From Candidatus Desulforudis audaxviator MP104C (GTDB taxonomy: Bacteria > Bacillota > Desulfotomaculia > Desulfotomaculales > Desulforudaceae), in contig NC_010424.1 of the NCBI RefSeq assembly GCF_000018425.1, positions 1,752,501-1,816,500 on the forward strand: a DNA stretch of 64,000 nucleotides, in the 5' to 3' direction. The position numbers were made by a program, and so were the translations under genes. The notes below the pieces were generated by a model. That model was not told the origin of the DNA. It saw only the letters and a list, made by a program, of their open reading frames with translations, and searched no databases. This document shows, piece by piece, positions 6,612 to 17,400 of the stretch (position 1 is the first letter of the stretch; each line of letters opens with the position of its first letter).

Positions 6612-9322
6612 TCTCCCACCACGTGCAGCACACCACGCGCCCGGGTAATCGCCACGTTCAGCAACTGGTCGGTCTGCGCCACCCACCGGCTCATCCGCAC
6701 GCTCAAGCCCTCCGCCACCACCGGCGAAAACACCATCACGTCACACTCGTCCCCCTGAAAACGGTGGGCCGTACCCACTGTTAACCGGCCGCGCACCGCC
6801 TCCCACCAAGGACGAGCTTGGATCATCTGCTCAATCTTTTCCATCTGCAGGCGAAAAGGAGTGACAACCCCAAAGCTCAGTTCGGCACGACCCTGCCTCC
6901 GTGTCAAGAGCCCCTCCCGGTACCAACGCTCCAGTAACTCAACCACGGCGCGCGCCTCAACCTCGTTCCACGCGCTCCTGGCACTCCCCGGCACATCCCC
7001 CCGAATGTCGTGCCAGAACACGCCCAGAGGCTGGCCGTCTAGCTTAGCCGCCAGAACCTTCAGCGCCGTCCGGACGACGAGGCGGCCCGCATAGAAAGTC
7101 TGGTTAGAAAACTCCACCACCGCCGGGTGAGAACGGTAGTGTTCGGCCAGGAACACAGGCTCGCGACCCACCTGCAGCACCGCGCCTTCCGCAGCGTCGT
7201 AAAGGGAACGCACCGCGTAGGACCACCCGGCCAACAAGTCCGCCACCCCGGCCTCTTTGGCCAACTCCGCCTCACGCTCAGGACGAATGGCACTGATATG
7301 CCGCAGTTGCCGGGGATCACCGATCACTACTGCCCGCCGTGCGCGATACAACAGCGGGATTGCCGACGCGATATCGCATTGACTGGCCTCGTCGATAATC
7401 ACCAAGTCAAATATGGCCGGTTTTAGCGGCATTGACCGCCGGGCGCTCAAGTTGGTCACGATCCAGACCGGCAGAATCCGGCCCAGCTTCTGGATACTCT
7501 CCGTGAACTGATCCAACACGGCCAGCCATTCCCGGTTGCCCTGAGTCCGCCATTGCCTTTCGCCCAGCGTGAAATAATTGCCCAGTTCGTGGCGGACCAC
7601 CCCCATACTTCCGGCCACCCGGCGCCTCCAGGCTTGGCGTAAATACTCCCTGGACAACTCTGCTTTCTTTTCTTTGAGGGCGTCGATACGCCGGGCGATG
7701 GCGGATGTCGGCGGCATTTGCGCCAACCGGCGCTCAGCATCCCCCACTTCTTTGGTAGCCGCGGCCCATTCCCCGAAGGAAACTAAATCCGCCAAGGCCA
7801 AAGCCAATGAAGGGTAACCGGTAGCGGACCTTACCCGCGCCAGCACATCCTCACCCACCTGCGGCGGAAAAAGCCCCGCCGCCGCCTGGATTTCCCTGAT
7901 CAGCCCCTGGACGAGACACCGCCCCAGCACCAACCGCCGCAGCCCCAGCCAAAAACCAAGTGGCCGTTCCCCCGCCAAGGCCTGCGCCTCATCCCGGCGC
8001 TCCCGCAGCCGATCCAGGGGCATAGCCGGCGGTTGTATTTCCCCTAGGGCGCTGACCGTCACCCAGTGCTCAGGCAGGACCGCCTGGATCCGCCGGCGGC
8101 GCGCCTCCGCCTCCAGCAACGACCGGGAACAGGCACGTACCCGTTCCAGTTCCGCCTGTGCCAGTGCTATATCGTTCTCCACAGCGGACATAGCTGACCC
8201 AACCGCCCCGGCGCCGGCACTGCCTTCGGACCCCGTGGCCGCCAAGGCCGCCAAGCGGTCGAACATCTCCGTCCGGCAGGCATCCACCCGTTCACGGTTG
8301 CCCAGCCGTAACACCCAGTCCTCACCCTCACCAAGAATCTCACGCAGACGTTGGTGTACCACGTCCACGGCCTTGTTGTTCTTGCTGGCAAACAAAACCG
8401 CGCGGCCGGCCACGGCGCAGCTGGCTAGAATATCAACGACCACCTGCGACTTGCCGGTTCCCGGAGGTCCTGTCACAACGGTGAACGGCATGGTCAGACC
8501 CGCCCTTACCGCTCGTTCCTGCTGTTCGTTGAGCGGCAGCACCGCAACGATCCCCCGCCGCTCCGCCTCCCCGTCCGCCCGCCGCATCCGGCCCGGCGCC
8601 GTCAGGTAACCCAGCGCGGTATCTGTGGCGCCGGCCAGTAACCGCTCGTGCGCGGCCAAAGCACCCAGCTCTTTTTTAAGCTGGAACGTGTAGCTGCTGC
8701 GGGTACTGCGGAACAAGACCGGCCGGTTTATCCACCGACCCCGGGGTGTCCTCCGGCCCGGAAAGGGATCGAGCCTCCCGGCGTCAAACTCAGCCGGACT
8801 GGCCCCCAAATACGCAAGGGCCGCCTCCAGCCGGGCGTCAAACGAACCAAAAGAGCCTTCCAGTTCCTCTTGCACGCTCTGCAGCTCTTCCGGCCGGGCG
8901 CGAAACAGGTGGTGGTTGACCTGAAGGGAACTTACCGGCCTCATGACAAAGCCGCCCCGGCGGTCCTCTTCCACCTCCACCTCCTGGACAAAAAGCGGCG
9001 AGAGATAATCCCGCTCATCCAAAAAGAAGGGATAGCCGTAGAAGAACCGCTCCGCTTCCCCCGCCTGAGCCAAGCCCCGGGTCAGCAGCGCGTGATCTGA
9101 TTTGTACCGCACCTGAAAGCGAACTTCCGGTGCCTCGGTGGCGAAAAGCAACTCCTGATCGTCCCAGGGAGAGATGAAAGAGCGGTGATGTTGAGTCAGC
9201 TTCAAAGTCAGGGAACGCAAGTCTTCGTCCTCGATACAGGCCAGGTAGAAGCGTAGAAGCCGACCCAAATCGTCCTGGCCAAGCTCCCGCTTTCCGGTAG
9301 GCTGGTTATGAAGGACTGACAC
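6482..9322 (-). CDS. SF1 (UPF1/Dna2-like) helicase, defence-associated; C-terminus frameshifted
   Basis: A 946-residue frame. After a ~270-residue N-terminal region it shows Walker A TGPPGTGKSQVVVDIL, motif Ia FASKNNKAVDVV, motif II VIIDEASQCDIASAIPL, motif III GDPRQLRHIS, motif V TAHRFQGDECDVMVFS and motif VI LNVAITRARGVLHVVGD. A long helical insertion lies between motifs Ia and II. This is the SF1B helicase type found in single-gene and multi-gene anti-phage systems with fused nuclease domains. The last ~40 residues, after GDLAACRG, are not family-like: the endonuclease domain continues in another frame (6225-6611). It is transcribed in line with the DUF1998 helicase after a 321-nt gap. Confidence 0.85.
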   Translation of the reverse strand: MSVLHNQPTGKRELGQDDLGRLLRFYLACIEDEDLRSLTLKLTQHHRSFISPWDDQELLFATEAPEVRFQVRYKSDHALLTRGLAQAGEAERFFYGYPFFLDERDYLSPLFVQEVEVEEDRRGGFVMRPVSSLQVNHHLFRARPEELQSVQEELEGSFGSFDARLEAALAYLGASPAEFDAGRLDPFPGRRTPRGRWINRPVLFRSTRSSYTFQLKKELGALAAHERLLAGATDTALGYLTAPGRMRRADGEAERRGIVAVLPLNEQQERAVRAGLTMPFTVVTGPPGTGKSQVVVDILASCAVAGRAVLFASKNNKAVDVVHQRLREILGEGEDWVLRLGNRERVDACRTEMFDRLAALAATGSEGSAGAGAVGSAMSAVENDIALAQAELERVRACSRSLLEAEARRRRIQAVLPEHWVTVSALGEIQPPAMPLDRLRERRDEAQALAGERPLGFWLGLRRLVLGRCLVQGLIREIQAAAGLFPPQVGEDVLARVRSATGYPSLALALADLVSFGEWAAATKEVGDAERRLAQMPPTSAIARRIDALKEKKAELSREYLRQAWRRRVAGSMGVVRHELGNYFTLGERQWRTQGNREWLAVLDQFTESIQKLGRILPVWIVTNLSARRSMPLKPAIFDLVIIDEASQCDIASAIPLLYRARRAVVIGDPRQLRHISAIRPEREAELAKEAGVADLLAGWSYAVRSLYDAAEGAVLQVGREPVFLAEHYRSHPAVVEFSNQTFYAGRLVVRTALKVLAAKLDGQPLGVFWHDIRGDVPGSARSAWNEVEARAVVELLERWYREGLLTRRQGRAELSFGVVTPFRLQMEKIEQMIQARPWWEAVRGRLTVGTAHRFQGDECDVMVFSPVVAEGLSVRMSRWVAQTDQLLNVAITRARGVLHVVGDLAACRGPAGIWRSLRTMWRRAGVGAPPPRLLNRRQRSGWRSC

Positions 9323-9643
9323 TTTCTGTCACACCCCTTGGGTTGTGCAAGTCAGCTCTATCAGACTAGTACTAGAATATGGTCTATCATATTAGACCTT
9401 AAGTCGACGCCCTGCAAAGTAGTGCAGGAAGATTATGGACCCCGGACCCGCTCCATTCGGAAGTGCAGCGCGACGGGATACTAATATACGAATAGCCAAC
9501 ACAGTAAGGCATTGGCTAACTACCGGCTGGAAAGAGCTTGGGTGAGTGTGCAATCCAGCGAAAGCGAGCTTGGCGCCGGAAGATTGACCTTCGCCGTCAA
9601 CCGCCCGAAATTTGGTAAGGTGTCCCCGGAATTGGGTGCCTGC
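9323..9643. other. 321-nt gap between the two helicase genes
   Basis: No gene is supported. The part at 9513-9640 ends in taaggtgtccccggaattggg, which resembles termini of REP-like/IS200-type elements seen in related genomes; this is a memory-based guess. The left part (9350-9410) is AT-rich, with ATATGGTCTATCATATTAGACC, and may hold the promoter for the SF1 helicase gene. Confidence 0.4.
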
Positions 9644-12600
9644 TCAAGCGCCCCAGCCGGCCAGGAGCTGTTCCAACAGGTCTTTCGCCGGCCCCCGGCG
9701 CAGTTCGTGGTGCGCAAACTGGTTCTGGTAGTTTCGCAGGCAACCGTAACAGCTCTCGTCGCTCCCGCAACCGCAGCTCCCGGTCACCCTTCTGTACGCC
9801 GCTCGCAGGCAGTCGTGCATGGTGTTCTCCTCCTCCAGACGCGCCACCAGACCGGCGCCCCCGGGCACGTTGTCGTAAAGGATGATCGGCAAAATCTGGG
9901 CGCTGTCGCCCGGAAGGACCACGGCGCTGACGTCGTTGGGCAGCACCTCCAGCACCTCCGCCGCGCCGCCGGCCAAAGCATAGGCCAGCGAGTAGGCGAA
10001 CCAGACCTCATTCATTCCGGCAGGGGCGGGAAAACGGAAACGGACCTGCACCACGTCGGTGACAAACAGGTGGCCCAAGGCCCTCCGCTGCAGCGCGCCC
10101 CCACACCGCTCACCAAACGGTGTGCGGTGCACCTTCTCCTGCTTCAGAAAACCCGCGCCGCAGGCCGCACAGATCCAAAAACCCCGGCCCCGGCGTCCCT
10201 CACAGAGCACGCCCATTCCGCCCGGACGGGCTCTGCTGACCGTAAGCAGGGGATCAGCCGTCGGCATGGCCAGGCTTTCCCGGTCCGGCCCCTGGAACCC
10301 GGCAAAGAAGGGCCGGGTGCTGAACATCCGCACCGGACGGCGCTGCGGTTGTTTGGGCTTTTCCGGCGGCGCGACGAAGCCGAACCGGGGAATTAAGAAC
10401 CGCTCCTCCCCTCCCGCCGCCCCGCAACACGACGGCGGCGGTGTTTCCGTCGGCTTCCAAACGTCGTACCTTTTGTGTTCCCGGCACCTGCGGTAGCACC
10501 ACACCTCCCATTCCCGCTCGGCCACGCGCTTCACTCCGTATGAGGTCCATAGGAGTTTGTCGGCCACCAGTTTGCTGGTGGGCGCGAATTCGGCGATGGC
10601 CACCTTGAGGTCCCGCTGCAACTGCAGGTTCTCGCCCTCGCTGGTCCGGCCCAACCTGGTGTCTAGTTCGACCACGTCCACCGGAAAACCGTATTTGGGG
10701 ATCACCGCCTTGCGGGACAAGAACGAGAGAACATCCTCGCGGGCGATGGTTTCCGCCCGGTCTTTGGCCCACTCCGCTGTGGGGTGATCGCGCCTCGCGC
10801 TGGCGCGCGCCTCCAGGGCGTGTAGCTTCCGGTAATCGTCGGCCACCTCCGCCTCCGCCAATAGGAGCCGGGGCTCCTCCCGCTCCAGGGATTCCCTGGT
10901 GAGCAAATCAATCCATTTTCCGTCGCGCAGGCCAAGCACGGCGTGCAACTCGCCTTCTGCGGGCACGATCCTTCGCAGTATCGCTTCGATCTCGCGGCGC
11001 CGTTCTTCCAAGAAGGCGTGCAGGTCAGCCACCAGGCTCGGGCGCTGCAGATCCACGCACAGCTTTTGCACCGAGTCGAACCGCTCCCGATATTCCCGGA
11101 AAAAGCTGCTCAACGCCACCGCCGCCACGTGGCGCAACACGATCTTGGGGTTGGTCAGCCGCAGCACCGGCGGTTTGGTGGAACCGTGCAGGATCTGCTC
11201 GGGATGGGCGAAATGGTAAAGGTCGTGCGGCGCACGCCGGCAGTAGGTGAGGGCGATTCCCGGCCGCCCCGGACGGCGTCCCGCCCGCCCGACCCGCTGG
11301 GCGTAATTGAAGGCCTCCGGAGGGGTGTTGCGCAGAAAAACGGTGTCCAAATCGCCCAGGTCGACTCCCAGTTCAAAGGTGGTGGAACAGCTCAGCAGGT
11401 GGATCCGGCCTTTCTTGAAGGCCTCCTGGTACTCCCGGGCTTTTTTGCGCCCCAACTGCGCCGTGTGTTCCTCGACCCGTAGCCTTCCGGGGAACGCACT
11501 CTGGTAGAGGTAACGGTAATGGTTGTCGGTGAGTTCACCCGCTGCGGCGCGGACCATCCGCCCCGGGCAGGCGGGCCGGGAGCAAAGACCGGCCACAGAC
11601 CACCGCCCCACGCGTCCGCACATATCGCAGCGCCAAAGCGTCGCCTCCGGCCGGAAAACGTGGAAACGCCACCAGGCGGAGTTCAGTCGCCAGGCATTGT
11701 TGGCCGCCGGCAGCAGCAACCGGTAGGCGGTTTCCGGCGCCTTGCGCTCGTACTCCAGCACCGCCTCCCAGATCCGCTGCAGGCAGAGGCCCGCCTCTCG
11801 GACGGCTTCCCCGTTATCCAGGCCGCGCGCCATCAGGATCTTTTTGAGCAGGCGCACCCGCCCGCTCCGGGCGCCTTCCCAACTGCACACCCCTTTTTCC
11901 CCGCGCGGTGGCCCCAAACGCACCCGCTTTTGGGGCCGCTTGAGATGCAGATCGTCCCAGGTCACCAACCCGGCGGGTCCGTCCAGTGGTAACTCCACCG
12001 CCCCCTGGTCCCGGAGCAGGTTAAACAGCACCTGGAGCAATTCCAGAGCCTCTTCGGCCCCCAGCGTCCAAGGGCCGGCCCGTAAAAACTCCATCGGGCC
12101 GTACCAGTCAGGCCAACGCAGGGACCAGTAACCCAATCCCACTCCTTCCAGGGAGATCCTTTTCTCCTCGGTCAAGAACTCCCGGCAAACCGCGATGCCG
12201 GCCTCCCGCCGCAACTCCGTCTCCGACGCGTAAGGCGCGGCCAGGTGGCGGCTGCGCAGCAAGCGGTAGTATTCATCCGCCAAGTCCGCCAGGGAAAGCC
12301 CCTCCCGCGTCCGCCAGCCCAGCGCGCTCCCGGCTTGCCAAACCAGGTTTCTGGTCAGCAGGTCCCGGTAGGTCCGGTCCAGGTACCAAGAAAAGAAGGC
12401 CGCCTCTTGCCGTGAGTCGGCGAAGGCCAGGATTTTTTTCCGGTCGGAGGGCAGCTCCTGGTACAGCGTGGTGGCGATCACGGTATGCGGGCCGTCGGTA
12501 CCGTGCACCACTTCCCGTACCGGGTCGGGCGCCTGATAGCCACAGGCGCTGCAACGGGGAATTTGATCGTCGCCTTCCCGCGCCGCTTCCTCTCTTTCCA

Positions 12601-14413
12601 CCGCGAGTATCTCCGCGTGGTCGCAAAGCGGTGCCAATCCCTCCAGCCAAATGGCCCGGCACTGCACACACAGCGCATAACGCTGCCGGTCTTGCGGAGC
12701 AGCCGATTCGTCATCCTCTGCGTCTGATTCGACAGATTGGGGTGTTTCCAGGGGCCGAAAAAACACCGCCCCGTATTCGGGGTGGCTCGGATCCCGCACG
12801 GCTTCCACCAGTCGGCCCCGCCGGCCGTCACCCTGTATCCGGCCTACCAAATAATGTTGCCCACATTCGCGGCAGAGGGCCACCTCGAAAACGCCCGCCT
12901 CCGGAGAGGCGGCGCGTTCCACCAGGACCCGGCGTCCGCCCCGGTAGCGGACAAAGGCGCCGTCCAGGGAGCGCAGGAAAAAATGGTAGCGCGCGGCCAA
13001 CACCGGCGGCCCCGCGTGCTTGCTCCGTCCCGCGCCCGCCGTCGCAGCCGCGGTTTGCATCAGCAGCACCACCAGCATCCCCAAGGCCCCAACCCGCGCC
13101 GCTTCATCATCGATCTCAGGGAATAGTTCCCGGGCAATGGCGGCCACGGGCCGCGGCTCGCCGACCCCGAGTTCCCGTAACCGGTGCGCGCGCCGGTCGT
13201 GGGCCAGCAGGCGTCCGCACACCGAGTCCGGATCCTCTTCTGGTGCACCAGCATCCGTCTTCCGGCGCGCCAGTCCCGCCAGTCGTTTTCTCGCCCCGTC
13301 CGTCCCCTGGTTCAAAACCTCCAGCATTAACGCGTAGTCCGCCGGCGTCAGGTCGTACCATGTTTTCTCCGACGCCCTTTCCTCCCCCGCCGGTGCGGGC
13401 GGCTTTCCGGTGATCACGTCCTCGGGTCCAAACGCTTCTCCAAAAAGAGTGGTCGCAAAATGTGCGGTCGCCTCCCGATCCTGCTCGCCCCCCAAGAGGG
13501 TGGCGCTGGTGGCCAGACACCGGAAGGGACCTTCCTTGCCTCCGTCCCGCAGGCGCTCCTTCAGGCGCCGGATCAGCATGGCCATCTCCATCCCCCGCGC
13601 CCCCCGGTACTGGTGCGCTTCGTCCAGCACCAGGTAGGTCCAGCGCCGCGCACCGGTCCCGGCGAACAAGGGGCTGTCCGCGGGGCGGATCAGCAGATAC
13701 TCCAGCATGGAGTAGTTGGTCAGCAGGATGTGCGGCGGCGTCTCCCTCATTTCCGACCGCAACACCAACTCGCCCGGCAGCCGATACTCGGCGAGATGCT
13801 TTTGCGCCTCCCGGCGCGTATCCCGCTCATCCTCGGGCGTGTCACCGATATACTGACCAAAGGTGAAACGAAAAGGAGAGCCCTCCTCTTCCAGACGGCG
13901 CGCTATTTCCCCCAGCCGGTCCCGCTGGTCGTACGCCAGCGCGTTCATCGGGTACAAAATCATGGCCCTAATCCCGGGGCCGAGTTCCCCTTTTCGAAAC
14001 TCCCGGTACAAATGGAACAGGATCGGGAGCAAGAAGGCCTCGGTCTTGCCGCTGCCCGTCCCGGTGGCCACCACCACATTGCGCTCTCGAAAGACCGCCC
14101 TGATGGCCTCCTCCTGGTGTCGGTAAAGCGGTCGCGTCCCCTGAATGGCTTCCAAGAAACCCTTGTCCGGCGGTTCTCCCAGGACATCCTCCAAGAGCCG
14201 TTCCGCTCCCACCCCCAATGGGTAGGGCCGGGCCACCTCCAGGTACGGCCCCCGCACCAGGTTGGCAGCGGCCAGGGCCTGGTTGAAAGAAGCGCGCAGC
14301 AAGGGATCCCGAAAGTAGAAGGTGGTGTAAAGGTAGCGGCGGTATCGCTTCGCCACTTCTTCCAGCAGTCCCAGAGGAGAGAACGCCGCGTCCACTGTCA
14401 TTTGGCTTTCCAT
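9644..14413 (-). CDS. Large DExH-box helicase with C-terminal DUF1998/MZB-type region
   Basis: A 1,589-residue protein from an ATG preceded by TAAGGAAA. Helicase motifs: Walker A VATGTGSGKTEAFLLPI (~115), LYPMNALAYDQRDRL, TNYSMLEYLL, DEAH in LVLDEAHQYRGARG (~270) and LATSATL. Cys clusters (CRECGQHY, CVQC, CSACGY) lie around 540-620. The second RecA domain follows with KILAFADSRQEAAFF, LLSCSTTFELGVDLGDL and motif VI QRVGRAGRRPGRPG. The C-terminus has the DUF1998-type cysteine cluster SCGCGSDESCYGCLRNYQNQ. DUF1998 helicases are known in DISARM and Druantia defence and as housekeeping YprA-like enzymes. The size, inserts and neighbours fit a defence role. Its start lies 5 nt from the stop of the large upstream gene, so they form an operon. 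Confidence 0.88.
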   Translation of the reverse strand: MESQMTVDAAFSPLGLLEEVAKRYRRYLYTTFYFRDPLLRASFNQALAAANLVRGPYLEVARPYPLGVGAERLLEDVLGEPPDKGFLEAIQGTRPLYRHQEEAIRAVFRERNVVVATGTGSGKTEAFLLPILFHLYREFRKGELGPGIRAMILYPMNALAYDQRDRLGEIARRLEEEGSPFRFTFGQYIGDTPEDERDTRREAQKHLAEYRLPGELVLRSEMRETPPHILLTNYSMLEYLLIRPADSPLFAGTGARRWTYLVLDEAHQYRGARGMEMAMLIRRLKERLRDGGKEGPFRCLATSATLLGGEQDREATAHFATTLFGEAFGPEDVITGKPPAPAGEERASEKTWYDLTPADYALMLEVLNQGTDGARKRLAGLARRKTDAGAPEEDPDSVCGRLLAHDRRAHRLRELGVGEPRPVAAIARELFPEIDDEAARVGALGMLVVLLMQTAAATAGAGRSKHAGPPVLAARYHFFLRSLDGAFVRYRGGRRVLVERAASPEAGVFEVALCRECGQHYLVGRIQGDGRRGRLVEAVRDPSHPEYGAVFFRPLETPQSVESDAEDDESAAPQDRQRYALCVQCRAIWLEGLAPLCDHAEILAVEREEAAREGDDQIPRCSACGYQAPDPVREVVHGTDGPHTVIATTLYQELPSDRKKILAFADSRQEAAFFSWYLDRTYRDLLTRNLVWQAGSALGWRTREGLSLADLADEYYRLLRSRHLAAPYASETELRREAGIAVCREFLTEEKRISLEGVGLGYWSLRWPDWYGPMEFLRAGPWTLGAEEALELLQVLFNLLRDQGAVELPLDGPAGLVTWDDLHLKRPQKRVRLGPPRGEKGVCSWEGARSGRVRLLKKILMARGLDNGEAVREAGLCLQRIWEAVLEYERKAPETAYRLLLPAANNAWRLNSAWWRFHVFRPEATLWRCDMCGRVGRWSVAGLCSRPACPGRMVRAAAGELTDNHYRYLYQSAFPGRLRVEEHTAQLGRKKAREYQEAFKKGRIHLLSCSTTFELGVDLGDLDTVFLRNTPPEAFNYAQRVGRAGRRPGRPGIALTYCRRAPHDLYHFAHPEQILHGSTKPPVLRLTNPKIVLRHVAAVALSSFFREYRERFDSVQKLCVDLQRPSLVADLHAFLEERRREIEAILRRIVPAEGELHAVLGLRDGKWIDLLTRESLEREEPRLLLAEAEVADDYRKLHALEARASARRDHPTAEWAKDRAETIAREDVLSFLSRKAVIPKYGFPVDVVELDTRLGRTSEGENLQLQRDLKVAIAEFAPTSKLVADKLLWTSYGVKRVAEREWEVWCYRRCREHKRYDVWKPTETPPPSCCGAAGGEERFLIPRFGFVAPPEKPKQPQRRPVRMFSTRPFFAGFQGPDRESLAMPTADPLLTVSRARPGGMGVLCEGRRGRGFWICAACGAGFLKQEKVHRTPFGERCGGALQRRALGHLFVTDVVQVRFRFPAPAGMNEVWFAYSLAYALAGGAAEVLEVLPNDVSAVVLPGDSAQILPIILYDNVPGGAGLVARLEEENTMHDCLRAAYRRVTGSCGCGSDESCYGCLRNYQNQFAHHELRRGPAKDLLEQLLAGWGA

Positions 14414-14418
14414 TTTCC

Positions 14419-17400
14419 TTACACCTCAGCGCCGTTTTCCAATGCGGCGGCCAACGCCAGTTCCCTGGCCGCCAGTTCCGCCACCAGGTCATCGACCCCC
14501 GGGACACCGGCGTCGGAAGGGGCCACCGCAATCGGCAACGGGTTGGTTTGGCTGTCACCGAGCACGTGGTAACACTCCCGCGCCCAGGGATAGTGCTGCC
14601 GCCCCATGGTCAGCAGCGCCCTTACATCCCACAACAGCGTGAGCTCCGCCTCAAACGGCCGATACCGGATCTCAACCTGCTTACAGCCTTTGGGGTAGTG
14701 CTCACGATCCCAGACCTGTTGACTGGGGAGGAGGCGGCCCCGCTGGGGGCAGGCTGGATTTGTACAGACCACGCCCTTCTCCATTTCGACTATCACCGCC
14801 TCACCCTGCAGCCCCCGCAGCCGTAGCTTCTTGCTTTGGTTGTGGACGGAGATTTTCGTTTCCAGTTCATCCGGTCCCTCCCGCCGGCATTTCAAGACCT
14901 GCCGGGAAACGTGCCCCGTCAGCACCATGTCCTTCATCCGCCCGTCCAGGCTGCGCAGCTTCAGACCAAGCCCTGCCGACACCGCCGGGGCCCCTCCAAG
15001 CGCCGCCGCCCACACCCCTCTCCGGTCCGCTGCGCCCCCGGGCCACGGCACTTCCAGGGGCGCCGGCCGGTCCAGAATCCTTGCCTGGTAGGCCGCGGGG
15101 CTGCTGTCCGCGAAGACCGCCAACCAGTGAAACCCGTAGCGGGAGGCGTCGCCCGTGCCGCCGCCGGCTTCCGGTGCGGCGGTCCGGCCGGGCACCGCTA
15201 TGCAAAAACCGCCGTCCGCACCGACCGCACCGGTGCCCCGGGCGACCACGACCGCTTTGCCCGTGATGCCCAGCAGCACGACCGTAACGGCCACCCCCGC
15301 GGGACAATTGGCCGCTTTGCCCCGGACCACCGGAGCCTCCGACTCCCAGGTGCAGGACAAATCCCGAATGTGCGGGCGCCCGTCATCCAGATGCATAAAG
15401 AAGCCGTTGGCGCCGGTTCTAAGGGACGCGTCGGACTGCAAAGTTTCCACCCCGGCCTCCGCGCCTCTGAACCGCAACAGGTAGGGTCCCGCCGGTACTG
15501 TCCGCCCCTGGGCGGCCAGCATCAGCGTCGCCGCGCCGTCCGGGATCTCCCATTCCAGCGCCGGCTCCCACGGGGTCCACGCCTTGAAAAGCTCCAGCCG
15601 GCGTCCCGGCACCCGGCCCCTGTCGGTCCACCGCGCCAACCACAACGGCTCGGTGCCCCACAGCGGGCACACCCACCGCACGGATGGCTCGACCACTTCC
15701 CAGCGGTACCTTAAGGCAAGGAGCGCACCGCGGCGCACCGGCCTTCGGCGGTGGTCATGGACATCCAGCGCCAGTGTGCGCACGGCCCTGTCCCCGGTCC
15801 GAGAAAGGCGGGTTGGATGATCGACGACGAAGCGGAAATGCTGTTCCGACTGCTTCTCCCCCGCATAAACCCGGGGCTCGTCGTCATCCGACACCAGAAG
15901 ACAACCGCCCCAGCGCCGCGTCGGCGGCAGCCGCACGTCCACGGCAAACCGGCCCGGAGACGCCTCGCCGACCCATATCTCGCGAAACGTCGTCGTCCAC
16001 TGGTCGGTCTCCTGCGTGGCGCCGCCCCCCGCAGGCCGCCACCACACCCGCGGCAAGGCCAGCTCGATGTCCAGGGAGTGCGGCATCGCTTCAGGACTGC
16101 CCTGAAACAAATAGGTCCCCGCCACCGTTTTCGCCCCGACGTCAACGGTAAACTCCACGACCTCGTCCGCCACCTCCGTCACCATCGCCGGCGGCTTGAC
16201 GGCAAAGTGCGTGTCCGGTGCCGTTATCACGGTGCCCGTTACCGATGACCCTTGTGCCTGGTCCGCGGGCAGCAACAGGGCGGGCGCAAAGTCGTAGACA
16301 AACTGGGGAATGACGGTCAGAGTCAGGGGGTAAAGCGCGCCATCGGGAGCCCGCAGGCGGAGGACGTAGCGCCCCACGGGCTCCAGGCCAAGCAAGGCGG
16401 CGGAGGCCAGATCCAACACCGCCTCCAGCGCGCCACCGGCCCGCTCTCCGGTGGTTATCCCGGACAGCTCAGTCAAGGCTTGCCACTCCATCTGATCCTC
16501 ACCCGCAGGTTCGCGCCTCACGGCCACCGACCAACCCCTGAGATCGGAACGGTTTCGCAGGGCCAAGACCACGGCGGGTAGGCCCTCCGCTTCATAAACC
16601 GGCCCGCCGCCGGCCACCGCCACACCGGCAATGGTTTTCCCGCCCCGCAGGAAAGGCGCCCTTAGGCTACCCAAACCCGGCAGGAACCCGATTGTCGCGG
16701 CGCCCACCCCCTCGAGCCACAGCCGCAATAGGGTCCGGTCTGGGCGTTCCAGGGGAGCAGCGAATTCGTAGAGCGGCACCCTGACCAATCGCAGGGACCC
16801 CGCCTGCCGTGCCGGAAACGCCCGGCGGTCATCCGGATCGAGGCCGATATATACCTTCGTCACCGCGCCCAGCCGCTTCCCCTCCCCGGCCCAACGGAGC
16901 CAAAGCACCTTGTCCGAGGTGGGCCGGAACCAGTCGCGCGCCAATTCCACGGGCCGATCCGTCCATGCCACCTCTCCCGGCTCCCGGCCTTCGGTGTCGA
17001 CGCCCCACCACACCCGTTCAAACACCGCCCGTATGGGTACCGGCCGCCCACCGGTCGCCGTCAGCCGCAAAAGCAGGTGATCAAACCGGGGATCCGGCGG
17101 CAAATCAACACGCAGGCCCGTTGGCGTGCCGGTGCACAGCGGGGGGCGGGCGTCCGCCTCGGCCCCTTCGGCCGACTCCAGAGCGTAAGCGCCGTCGCCG
17201 ACGATCTCCACCGCGGTGGCGCCGTGGCCGGCGGGCGGGGGGAAAACAGGTGCCTGCTCCGGAACCATGCGTACCTCACGCAGACCCGGCAGACAGCGAA
17301 AAGCCAAGCGCTCCCTTTCATATCGCTGCCGGTCGTACAGCACCACCCAGTAACAGTGGCTTTCCGGGTCCACCGGCACAACCAGCCCACCGTCCGGCGA

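Noticed and set aside
12412-13413. 333-codon plus-strand frame within the helicase gene
   Set aside because: Antisense to the DUF1998 helicase; Pro/Arg-rich composition typical of shadow frames.
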